A stretch of 64,000 nucleotides of DNA, taken from positions 66,139,018 through 66,203,017 of the forward strand of contig NC_081554.1 in assembly GCF_963082655.1 (NCBI RefSeq). The letters run 5' to 3'. A program made the position numbers and the translations under genes. This document shows positions 43,741-54,371 of this stretch, in pieces (within the stretch, counting starts at the first letter, position 1; each line of letters opens with the position of its first letter). The DNA comes from Stomoxys calcitrans. Lineage: Eukaryota; Arthropoda; Insecta; Diptera; Muscidae. The notes under the pieces are model-generated. The model had not been told where the DNA came from and did not search any database. It saw only the letters and a list, made by a program, of their open reading frames with translations.

Positions 43741-44264
43741 TTTCCATATCCTCAGCATGCTATCTGTATCAGTTACCAGATTTCCTTCTCTGCTTCTGCA
43801 GGAGGATGTGCCTGCACCAAAGCCATCGGTTTGATGTTTAGCAGTTTGCTCCAAGATCCGAGGCTCGCCTCCAGGCGCACCTAGGAACAGACGCCGATGT
43901 TGGCCATTGGTTATTTGAAGCCGCCAATAACTCGCCTTCTCATCTCGAGTATCATTGGCACTTAGTAATTAATTAAGAGCCAGTACCACCTGACTCCTCA
44001 CTGAGACTCTCCTCTCGAAAATCGCTGACTGCTCGCGGCCGCATTTGCAGATACTCCACATAAAAACGGAGCTTTCCAACATCCGTAACCTGTGGACGAG
44101 CCCGGTAGCTTTCAGTTTAGCTTCCCGTGAAGCTCCAGCCTGTATGGTGCTCATAGTAATCCCGTGTAATCCGGTATAATTGGGCTTTAGATCTGGTAAA
44201 TCACGCCAAATAATAGGACAAATGAGCTGTCATAGCCAATTAGAGTAAGAAAGTAAGTGGTATA

Positions 44265-44950
44265 AAATCAATACCAAATGGTATTGAATACTATTTTCGT
44301 ATAATATCATTACAATGTTAACAACACGTATTGGTAAAATATTGTCTTTTTTTTATTAGTGTAGGTGTTATTCGAGCTCATGTCCCTTAGAAGTAGCTGA
44401 CAGAGTAGCTTCAGGTTCAATTCGTGGCAGTCTTTTTATGCTTCTCAAATTGTTAATAGTTCTTTCGATACCTCCAACAAGAGCATTTCGTCAGCGAAAG
44501 ATAACACTAACCAGCACGATTTTTGTTTTATTGCTATGCTTACGTCAATGTTTCGATTGAAAAAAGAGGTCCCTTAAAGTTCGTAACTCCTGTAATTTGA
44601 CAAGAACCTCTGACATAGCAACAACCATTTCTTTAGTAAATTTATTGGTCATGGGTGCGTATGTTTACTTTCGATAATTATGCCCTAATACGTCATACGT
44701 CATACGCCACCTTGTTCACTAATTTTCCATATGAAAATACTCTACAAAAAATTATTTGCAAATCAAATCGCCAAACCAGTGGTACTACGGATTTTATGGC
44801 ATCCCTTTTCCACTATAACATAGCCGTAAGGGGAGAACATAGCTCAAAGTAAGGCTTATATGAAATTTTGGAAATGTGCAATATATGTAAATATATTTCT
44901 TAAATACATATTGACCACAAATGTAGCAAAAACTATTTGGATCAAGTATA
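44265..44950. other. Unique sequence without recognisable gene
   Basis: AT-rich DNA between two LINE fragments. Short plus-strand frames have no domain. Confidence 0.35.
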
Positions 44951-46592
44951 CCACAAAGTTTACCAGCACTCTAGGAGCTATACTTCAGGAAGCTCTACTT
45001 GCAACAGAAAAGTGGGCTACCGAAAGTGGTCTAGGTATAAATCCGTGCAAGACAGAATTAGTTCTTTTCAGTAAGAGATACAAGTTGCCTACAGTGGAAC
45101 CTGTCCCCTTGTGTGGGGAGAATGTTCCATTTACAGAAAGTGCAAAATACCTGGGTGTTTTACTGGACAGGAAATTTAACTTCAAATCCAACATTTTGGA
45201 GAGGGCAAGAAAGCAAACTCTTGCGCTATACACCTGTAAGAGAGCCATTGGCAAAAGATGGGGGCTTAGACCACGTGTCATGCATTAGGTATATACTGCA
45301 GTTGTCAGACCTATAATGCTATATGGTGTTGTGGTCCGGTTGACGGTGCTTCAAAAGTCCACCTACTGCTCAATACTTAACAGGATCCAAAGGATGACTT
45401 GTTTGTGCATCACAGCCGCACTGAGGACGACATCATCTGATGTACTGAATTCAATGCTACAATACATCTTATGCCTCTGGACATTGTGGCTACCCAAATT
45501 GCAGCAACCACTGCCGAGCTTTCTCATTGGTTATATGGCGGCTACGCACACTGTGTTATCCTTGACAATATCCGATGTTCCAGGCAGTGTGGATTATACC
45601 CTATCAGAGCTGCTTTTTGATAAAAGTACGGTATCACTATTCCTGATAGAACCGGAATTGGAACTACGATATCCTCGGTAACAGAAGATATATAGGGGCT
45701 GGTTGGTTTCAAACTAAACGACCAGGTGGGCTTTGGGTTGTACTCTAAAAATCAAGAACTGGTCATATCGAAGAGGTTACCCGACCACTGCAGTGTGTAT
45801 CAAGCAGAGATCCTTGCAATTATGGAAGTAGTGGAATGCCTAAAATCTAATGTCATTACGACGATTGGCATAAATATCTTCTCAGACAACCAGGCAGCCA
45901 TTAAATCCCCGGAGAACGTATTTCTGAACACAAAAACCGCCCTCGACTGTCGCAGATCTCTCAACGAGATGGCTGAACAGTTCAAAATTCACCTGTTCTG
46001 GGTGCCGGACCACAGAGACATCCCAGGGAATTCTAAAGCAGACGAGCTTGCTAGACTAGGAACTACCTTACACACTCCAGGGACACTTGAATCTGTGGGT
46101 ATGCCTCTAGCGACATTTAAGCTAAGTTTTCAGGGGGGGGGGGGGGGGGGGGCTGTGAGCATTCCAAAACTATGGGGCCTCATCTAGACTCGGAGAGGTC
46201 TACTGCTTTGCTGTCATTGACTAGAACAGACGTCTCAATCATTGTGTCCGTCATGATAGGTCACTGTCTAATCGGAAAACATGCTGACAGACTGAAGGTG
46301 GCCAGAAACGACTTTTGCAGAAGCTGTAGGGACATCGAGGAAGAAGAAACTATAGAAAACCTTTTGCGTGTGTGTCCCGCACTAGCAGTCAGAAGGAGTT
46401 CCACCTTAGGTTCTCATTTCTTTAAGAACCTGTGTGATTTAGAGGATGTCAACAACCGCAAAGTTATTGGGATTTTTAAAGCGATCTGAATGGTGTAATG
46501 GTAGGAACTAGAAGACATCTTCCTTCTTCTGATCCTGTGGTATCACAATGGACACAGTGAGTCTAATGCCACTTAAACCTAACCTAACCTAA
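44951..46592 (+). mobile_element. LINE copy B, RT thumb to 3' end, pseudogene
   Basis: Plus strand: FTSTLGAILQEALLATEKWA, GLGINPCKTELVLFSKRYKL, KYLGVLLDRKFNFKSNI, LYTCKRAIGKRWGLRPRV (RT thumb), then RNase H (NQELVISKRLPDHCSVYQAE, FSDNQAAIKSPENVF, HLFWVPDHRDIPGNSKADEL) and the zinc motif CRSCRDIEEEETIENLLRVC. Truncated at nearly the same 5' point as copy A, so it lacks YADD. A stop at about 45288 and other breaks inactivate it. A run of 20 G at 46133 replaces about 25-30 bp present in sister copies. It ends with CCTAACCTAACCTAA at about 46568-46582. Confidence 0.82.
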
Positions 46593-46964
46593 AGCACACT
46601 ACATCCTTTTTTGCGAATTCATATCGAAAAACAACTATGAAATAATTTTCAGAGTCCTGACAAACTTCTGGAGTGTACATGAGTCTTAATCATGCCGAGA
46701 ATAAAGCGTCTGTCAGCGGAGCCAGATAGTCTGCCTACTTCTATAGTAATGGTTGGATGCATTTCAAGGCTTCCTTCGAAAGACCCCATTATTGCAATCG
46801 TACTACTAGTACAATTGCGATTTTCTGTACGTGGATATTCCACTTCCAAATCTTACCCTGAGAAGTATTTTCAGTTTTGTCCAGTTGCTTTCTTTTACCG
46901 ATTGAAAAATCTTTAAAACTTTAACCGGCATAACATTTTATTTGAAGTTTTCTAATCTCTAAAG
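46593..46964. other. Unique sequence
   Basis: No repeat family or gene recognised; the short frames on both strands overlap each other and show no domain. Confidence 0.35.
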
Positions 46965-47180
46965 GTAGACCACCGTGGCGCAGAGGTTAATATGTTCGCC
47001 TATAACGCTGAACGTCTGGGTTCGAATCCTGGCGAAAGCATTAAGAAAAGATTTCAGTGACAGTTATCCCCTCCTCATGTTGGCCACATTTGTGAGACTT
47101 GAAGCCATATGAAAACTTCTTTTCTAAGAGGTTTTGCTCTACGGCATGCCATTAAGATTCGGCTATAAAAAGGAGCACCT
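46965..47180 (+). repeat. tRNA-derived SINE, 3'-truncated
   Basis: Head GACCACCGTGGCGCAGAGG, GGGTTCGAATCCTGGCGA (box B), body through ATTCGGCTATAAAAAGGAG, then ends; the last 80 or so bases of the family are missing. Confidence 0.8.
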
Positions 47181-48496
47181 TGCCACTGGCCTTAAACCTC
47201 AGCTCCTAGAAATATTTCCTCATGATGAAATTTTGGATTTCTTTTCACTTTCGAGCAGCGAATTACAAATTCGTATTAGTTTGCTGGGTAAAGATTTCTA
47301 CTGCAACTTAGTTCCACCTTAATAGACAAGCACCAAAACCACGTCAAAGAGCAGGCGACAACAAGATGAGAAAACAAAATACGAGAATATAAAGAACAAA
47401 CCCAAAAAAAAACTATGTTTTGCAATCATGCAATATTTCTTAAACTTGTCGACTTCTATCTATCTTAGTCACAGAGAATGTCATCCCAAGAAAACAAAGT
47501 TTCCCCCAAAAATAAGTTTTGTAGCAGTGGGGAAAGATGGCTTTGGGGAACCGAAAAATCCCCAACATTTCCCTGAGGCAAATATAAACACACATATACA
47601 CGTGATGGAGTTAACTTTGTGCATACATGTGTGATTGTATGTGAGCAAATATATTTACTCACACTCACTGAAGCATCTCTTTTCGTTAAATATGCAAATT
47701 TGCACGAGACTGGACTATCAAGTGGTATGCAAGAGCATCCACTCGCAGGCAGATGGATACTCACACAAACGCACCCACACACATGTGTGTGTGTGTGTAG
47801 TTTGTTGCCGATCTCACAACACCATCGTTAATGTTGGAGGGTGTTGTTGGGTGGCCTTGATGATGTGTTTGCCTGGGGTGAGTTACAAAATCTCGTGAGC
47901 TGTAGCAGAGAAAGCTAACTTTATTTTCATATTTGTGAGAGAAGGTGAATGAGTGGGTGTATATTTCAGCAACACACGTTGCCATTGTTCTACTATGAAA
48001 TGAGATTTAAAAATTAATGGAAATAATTTTGGTATCTTTTAATATAAGTGATTAGATCTTAACGAAATGGTACACAATGTTATATTACAGTTGCTGCCAT
48101 AATTAGGTACACCGAAATTGGAATACGACTTTAGACCTTATAAAAGAGCACGTTGTTAAAGAGCGACAGTTGTATTGTGTTTTACAAACGGCTTAAGCAA
48201 TGCTATATGAGGAGCAGAGCGGTGAAACATATTGAGTAGTTTTTTAACTTATGTTAGAAAAAGTACGTCTTATGCATAGTGTGATTATTTAGAGGCCTGA
48301 TGGCTTCGCATTGCATGAAATGAAATAAATAAATAAATAACTCCTGAAAGCTTTTTAGCTAACAGGTCGATGGAGTTAATGACTCCGCCAAATTATAATT
48401 GCAAATTTAGTAGACAAAATGGGAGAAAGAACAGAGACAGCAGAAGACTTCTAGACCGTTTTGATGTAAAGGCATTTTTCACAGGACACAACGCAA
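47181..48496. other. Unique sequence with microsatellites
   Basis: Contains CA/TG runs near 47770-47800 and AAATAAATAAATAAAT at about 48326-48341. No gene can be supported; the frames crossing the microsatellite are shadows of it. Confidence 0.4.
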
Positions 48497-48685
48497 ATTG
48501 CAAATTTTCCCATAAATATTCCATTAAGGAATACGGGCTAACTTCTCGCATATAAATTTAAAGCTCAATGATAAGGGGCTCGGTTTGGACTCGGCTATAA
48601 AAAGGAGGCCCCTTATCATTGAGCTTAAAATTTGAATCCGACTGCACTCATTGATATGTGAGAAGTTTGCCCCCGGTTCTTAATT
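48497..48685. repeat. Two SINE tail fragments head to head
   Basis: A minus-strand tail piece (48497-48578, with CCCATAAATATTCCATTAAG and AAAGCTCAATGATAAGGGGC) meets a plus-strand piece (48590-48685, with GGACTCGGCTATAAAAAGG and CCTTATCATTGAGCTTAAAA). Together they form a palindrome around a short spacer. Confidence 0.75.
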
Positions 48686-49412
48686 GTGTGCAGATCGGTT
48701 GAAAATTGTAGCTACTACGATCATTTAAGTGCAAATCGGGCGATACATATATATGGGAGCTATATCCAAATCTGAACCAATTTTGATGAAATTGTGCAGA
48801 TATGGTAAGATCAGTAACATATCTGCAAACAGTCCCTGCCAAATTTTGTGCAGATCGGTTGAAAATTATAGTTACAACGTCACAAAATTTTTCAGCGGTG
48901 GTTATCCCCTTCTAATGCTGGCAACATTTGTGAGGTACTTTGCCATGTGAAAACTTCTCCTCAAAGAGGTGTCGCTCTGCGGCTCGCCGTTCGGACTCGG
49001 CTATAAAAAGGAGGTCCCCTATCATTGAGCTTAAGATTGAATCGGACAGCACTCATTGATTTGTGAGAAGTTTGCCCCAGTTCCTTAATGGAGTGATCAT
49101 GGGCAACGGATTTGGACCATACTTGACACTGTTGTTGGAAGCCACAACAAATTACTTCGTGCAAAATTTCAGCAAAATCGGATAATAATTGCGCCCTTTA
49201 GAGGCTCAAGAAGTCAAGATCCGAGATCGGTTTATATGGTAGCTATATCAGGTTATTAACCGATTTTGACCATGCTCATCACATTTGTTGAAAGTTTTAA
49301 GAAAACACCTTATGCAAAATATCAGACCAATCGGATGATAATTGCGCCCTTTACAAGATCAAAAATGTAAGATCCAGGATCGGTCGATATGGTAGCTATA
49401 GAACGAACTATA
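48686..49412 (+). repeat. Helitron-like unit fragments interrupted by a SINE piece
   Basis: Two units of another monomer (GTGCAGATCGGTTGAAAATT at about 48690 and 48850, with ATATGGGAGCTATATCCAAA) are followed by a 5'-truncated SINE (48893-49110: TTTTTCAGCGGTGGTTATCC to GGGCAAC) and then two A-type units (CCTTTAGAGGCTCAAGAAG-TCAAG). Confidence 0.65.
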
Positions 49413-49429
49413 GTTAATTACGAATAAAG

Positions 49430-50392
49430 TCAGGAAGGAGAAATAGGCTTTATACATTGTTGATATCGGAAGGGGGCGGACCCTTCCTTGTTACCTCAAA
49501 AATACCACCGAAAATCAAAACTGGACCCATATAATAATATGGGTATCAAATGAAAGAGTCCAAGTACCCAGGAAGTCGCCCTTATGCCAAAACTCTTCCA
49601 AGCAGATAAATTGAAAATTCATATCAATATGGGGCTCAAATGACAGTTATTCGGGAGTAGATTACGAATCTGGCATACAAAATCAGATTGAAGTATAGGG
49701 GGTCACATCAACCCCCCACAAAACGCCCCAAATGGCCAATTATGAGTATATGGGACTTGGTTTGTTTGCTTGTTTCGTAGATTCAAAAACGGCTTAACCG
49801 ATTTTCTTCAAATTTTCACAGATTGTGTAGGTTGGTCTGGAAGCAAACATTGGTTTCGGATAGGGGCGGACCCTCCCACATACCCCAAAAACATCAATCA
49901 AAATCAAAAGTTGGCCGATAGGCACAATATGGGTACCAAATAAAAGGTATTGGAGACTAGAAAACGAATATCGAATTAAAATTTTGGGTCCAAGTGCCCA
50001 GCGGGCCGCCCCAACCCTAAAACTCATCTAGACTGATATATTCCATGTTCATGTCAATATGGGACTTAAATAAAAAAATATGGCATATAAAATTAGGTCC
50101 AAGTAATGGGGAACGCCCCACCCCAAATACCCCCAAAGGGCAATTTGCCGACCATGGCTATATGGGACTCAAATGAAAGGTATTTGGGAGTAGATTACGA
50201 ATATGACATTAAAATTTGCGTACAGGTTTAGGTGGCGCTTTTTCTCCTAAAAATATGTCAAATAGGCTCATTGGCCCATTACGACCATATGGGACTCAAA
50301 TGAAAGGTATTTAAGAGTAGAAAAAGAGGGATTTGGGAGTGAATCACAAATTTAATATGGATATTTGAGTTGAAATGTCTGAGGTGCCATCC
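49430..50392. repeat. Interspersed repeat with TATGGGACTCAAATGAAAGG units
   Basis: About six diverged units: ATATGGGTATCAAATGAAAG, GTAGATTACGAATCTGGCAT, GGTCCAAGTGCCCAGCGGGC, GGGGGCGGACCCTTCC. It is related to 7855-8265. It may be the internal array of another non-autonomous element; no ends are recognised. Confidence 0.5.
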
Positions 50393-50396
50393 CGTT

Positions 50397-50580
50397 CAGT
50401 TTCATAGGCGGACATGATAACCTCTGCGCTACGGTGGCTTCCATGTAACACCTTATTGGGGAGAATTTTCGTGACCATGCATGGCATGGGTATAACCACC
50501 GCTTTAAATTTTTTTCGATGTTCTCGCCAAGATTCGAATGCAGAAGTTCAGCGCCATAGGCGGACATGGGCTATAGTGGC
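50397..50580 (-). repeat. SINE fragments, rearranged
   Basis: Two overlapping minus-strand head pieces (50397-50445 with CCACCGTAGCGCAGAGGTTA; 50500-50575 with a mutated box B) separated by body sequence; much decayed. Confidence 0.55.
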
Positions 50581-50858
50581 AAATTTCAAATTTTGCCCAT
50601 GATCAATTATTTAAGTCCAATTCAAGCTTTTTCTTAAAGATCTGGGGCCTTCTTATTGTAGCCAAGTCCGAATGGGGTGCCGCAGTGCGACACCTCTTTG
50701 GAGAGAAATTTTACATGACATAGAACTTCAAAAATGTTGCCAGCATTAAGAAGGGAAAACCACCGCTGAAAATTTTTTTCCGATGGTCTCGCCAGGATTC
50801 GAACCAAGGCGTTCAGCATCATAGGCGGTCATGCTAACCTCTGCGCTATGGTGGCCTC
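50581..50858 (-). repeat. tRNA-derived SINE
   Basis: Minus strand: head 50858-50790 (GAGGCCACCATAGCGCAGAG, box B GGTTCGAATCC), body with CATTCGGACTTGGCTACAAT, tail CATGGGCAAAATTTG. Nearly full length. Confidence 0.8.
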
Positions 50859-51240
50859 AAGTGCTTTCCGATTTATAGTGGCACGAAGTCGATATCCACA
50901 TTCAGGGCGAAGTACCCCACCCTAAAAATTCATTATAGAGATAGAGAAGGCGCAGCGGACCGGGCCCGGCTCGGCTAGTACATTAATATACGTCAAGGAT
51001 GATAAATGAGATTTGAAAATAGTGAAAAATATAAGTCGAAAATGTACTTTTTATTGCCAAAAAAGGTAGCTAAATTTATTATTGCTCCCAGGTAGCTAAA
51101 TTTATTGGTCTAGTCCTTCCATGAAGAAGTACCCCATGAATGAAATTATACCAATCATGAAGGACCTTAATGCTCAAGTTTTAGAAATGCATTTTGTTGA
51201 CCAATTTAAAAAAATCATAATGTAAATAAATGCAATATTT
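50859..51240. other. Sequence without recognisable features
   Basis: Diverged AT-rich DNA. Piece 50935-50985 (GGGCCCGGCTCGGCTAG) could be the end of a decayed element. No gene. Confidence 0.3.
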
Positions 51241-52150
51241 AGAAGTCTAACTCCAACTCCATATAGGGCGCAATTCTTATTCAATTTGGTCGACATTTTG
51301 CATAATGGCTTCTATTATGGTCTTCAACAATCATCTATACTAAGGATGTTCCGAATCGGTCCATAAACTGAAATAGCTCCAATAGCATTATCCATTATCT
51401 TTGGTTTGAGATGACGGACAAAGAACTTGACGAATGATATGGTTGAGGGAATATAGGATTCGATCCAGCAGAACTTAATTCATTTATACTTGTTTTTGAT
51501 TTTTTCCTCTAACTTCGTCATTTCATTTGTAAGACTTTGAAATATTGGTCTTAGATCCTTAAATAGGTATATTCTTGATGGTCATGACATTTAAAGTCAA
51601 TCTAGCCATGTCCGCCCGTTTGTCTGTCAAAAGCACGCTTACTTTGGAAGGAGTAAAGCTAGGGACGTGAAATTTTGCACAAACACTTCTTATTAGTGTA
51701 GGTCAGTTGGTATTATAAAAGGGCCATATCGGTCAATGTTTGGATATAGCTCCCATATAGACTGATCTCTCGATTATTCTTTGGCTGAAATTTTGAATAA
51801 TGACTTCTCTTAAGACCTTCAATATACGTACCAAGTACGGCCGAAATCAGGTTTAAACTTGATATAGCTGTCATATAAACCAATCTCCCGATTGGACTTC
51901 TTGAGCCCGTATAGGGCTCAATTCAGATACGACTTGGCTGAAATTTTGCTCAATGACTTCTACAATGGTCTCCAACATTCAAATCAAGTATGGTCCGAGT
52001 GACCTGATAAAGTTCTAATAACATAGCAATTCTTATTCAATATCCTTTGTTTGCCTATAAAAGAATAACGGGCAAAGAACTTGACTAATACGATTCATGG
52101 TGGAGGGTATATAAGATTCAGCCTTTCCACATTTGGCACTCTTTCACCCG
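51241..52150 (-). repeat. Two decayed Helitron-like elements in tandem
   Basis: 51241-51490 is a single unit plus the outer end (GATATGGTTGAGGGAATATA). 51491-52150 is a small copy with CATTTCATTTGTAAGACTTTG, CATGTCCGCCCGTTTGTCTG, two to three units, and the end CATGGTGGAGGGTATATAAG. Both are in minus orientation. Confidence 0.65.
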
Positions 52151-52881
52151 TTTTAATTTAATCCCATTGTGCAATGTTTTGTTTTCTTAGAAGTGTTTAA
52201 TATTTAATGGCCATGCACAGGTACAGAAATATGCAAATTCCGCTTGTTTATCTCAAGATTGTCCTAACTCAGAATCCATTTTTAAGGCGATAGTAAATTT
52301 AATGACCAGCAATGGCAAGATATCAGTGATAGGGTTCGTAACATTTCTTTCTTTAGAGTGGCAGTGGTCTTCTTGGATTTTCTTCTTATTATTTTCTTCT
52401 CATATAAGCTTGGATAAATTTATATATTTTTGTTGAACACAGAATCTCGAAAAAAACTCAAATTTTGTGTTAATACACTTTAAAAGTGCAAGAGGGCAAC
52501 ATGGGTAGGTGGTGTGAAAGAAGAAAATTTGTTTCACACATTGCCACTTGATATACGTGTATGAACTTTGTTTCGAATGTAAATATAAAACTTTCGCTGT
52601 AACTAAAAATGTTTTGCTAGACTTTTCCTCATAAACATGTGTTTTCAGATTGCCAAATATTTTTAGCAAATTTTATAATAAAATAAGAAAAAAACTCGAT
52701 CAAACTCTAACGGCCTTATTTCCGAAAATTAATAAAGATTTGACAGGTTTCCTTTATGAATAAAACTGTCAAATTAACCTATTTTAAGGCTTCATTAAGT
52801 TTTGTGAATAAGGCCGTAAACCTTTACCCTAGCTTTAATAATCAATATTTTATTTATGAAAATATATACCAATTCAAGTTT
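52151..52881. other. Unique AT-rich sequence
   Basis: No gene seen. It contains an imperfect inverted stretch at about 52710-52820 (CGGCCTTATTTCCGAAAATT and TTTTGTGAATAAGGCCGTAA), possibly the ends of a short AT-rich transposon of about 110 bp. Confidence 0.35.
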
Positions 52882-52950
52882 TCTGCAAATTTTGGCCATG
52901 AACATTCCATTCTCGCTTATCAATAAGTGTTATTCGATTCAAGTTTTGTG
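52882..52950 (-). repeat. SINE tail fragment
   Basis: Minus strand: GAATGGAATGTTCATGGCCA and AAATTTGCAGA match the family tail. Only about 70 bp. Confidence 0.55.
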
Positions 52951-52999
52951 AGGCTGCCGCTAGGCTAAGAAGGAGACCAGGTAGACCCATTGATAAGTA

Positions 53000-54286
53000 T
53001 TGGGTTGCCCAAAAAGTAATTGTCGGTAATATAGTCGGCGTTGACAAATTTTTTCAACGGCTTGTGACTCTGTAATTGCATTCTTTCTTCTGTCAGTTAT
53101 CAGCTGTTACTTTTAGCTTGCTTTAGAAAAAAAGTGCGCGAAATTTTGTTTACATTTGTTTGTTTGGCGTCAATTTTAATATGGAGCCCACAAAGGAGCA
53201 TTTTCGTCATATGTTACTTTATTATTTCCGTAATGGAAAAAACGCGGAGCAGGTTGCTAAAAAGTTACGAGATGTGTATGGTGATAAAGCCTTAAAAGGA
53301 AGACAGTGTCAAAATTGGTTTCGCAAATTCCGTTCTGGAGATTTTTCACTTAAAGATGAGCCACGTTCAGGTCGGCCAAATGAAGTTGATGATGACCAAA
53401 TCAAAGCATAAATCGAATTGGATCGTCATGTAACTGAGCGTGAGATAGGAGAGAAGTTAAATATACCAAAATCAACCGTTCGTTATCACATAAAAAGTCG
53501 TGGACTGGTGAAAAAGCTTGATATTTGGATACCACATGTATTGAAAGAAATTTATTTAACAAACCGAATCAACGCTTGTGATATGCACCTTAAACGCAAT
53601 GAATTCGATCCGTTTTTAAAACGAATCATAACTGGAGATGAAAAATGGATTGTTAACAATAACGTTAGTCGAAAACGATCATGGTCCAAGCATGGTGAAC
53701 CAGCTCAAACCACTTCAAAGGCTGATATCCACCAGAAGAAGGTTATGCTGTCTGTTTGGTGGGATTGGAAGGGTGTGATATATTTTGAGCTGCTTCCAAG
53801 GAACCAAACGATTAATTCGGATATTTACTGTCAACAATTGGACAAATTGAATACAGCCATCAAGGAGAAGCGACCAGAATTGGTCAATCGTAAAGGTGTC
53901 ATATTACACCAGAACAACGCTAGACCGCACACATCTTTGGTCACTCGCCAAAAACTGAGTGAGCTTGGCTGGGAACTTTTGATGCATCCACCATATAGCC
54001 CTGACCTTGCACCATCAGACTACCATTTATTTCGATCTTTGCAGAACTCCTTAAATGGTAAAACTTTCGGCAATGATGAGGCTATAAAATCGCACTTGGT
54101 TCAGTTTTTTGCAGATAAAGACCAGAAGTTCTATGAGCGTGGAATACTAATATTTGCCAGGAAGATGGCAAAAGGTTATCGAACAAAATGGCAATTATAT
54201 ATTTGATTAAAATTCATTCTAAGTTTTATTAAAAATGCATTTAATTTTTTTTTTTAAAAATCCGCAATTACTTTTTGGGCAACCAA
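53000..54286 (+). mobile_element. mariner-family DNA transposon, second copy, inactivated
   Basis: A 1287 bp element closely similar to the copy at 34665 and in the same orientation, flanked by TA at 52998-52999 and 54287-54288. The left terminal repeat is intact; the right one has lost one C (GGCAACCAA). The inserted transposase is a pseudogene. Confidence 0.95.
53181..54206 (+). pseudogene. mariner transposase pseudogene
   Basis: Counterpart of the 347-residue transposase at 34844 with three independent defects. Codon 77 is a TAA stop (53409-53411) where the other copy has TTA. The second catalytic aspartate (position 245) has become asparagine, reading HQNNARPH. A frameshift near the C-terminus replaces the last 25 or so residues. 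The first and third catalytic aspartates remain. Nearly all other residues are identical to the intact copy, so the divergence is recent; the element could still be moved in trans if its ends are recognised. Confidence 0.93.
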
Positions 54287-54371
54287 TATTTAGCTATGTC
54301 CATCTGTTTGTCCATGTCCATTCTTGTGATCAAGGTAGAGGTCGCATTTGTTGTCCGAATGTCATGAAATT

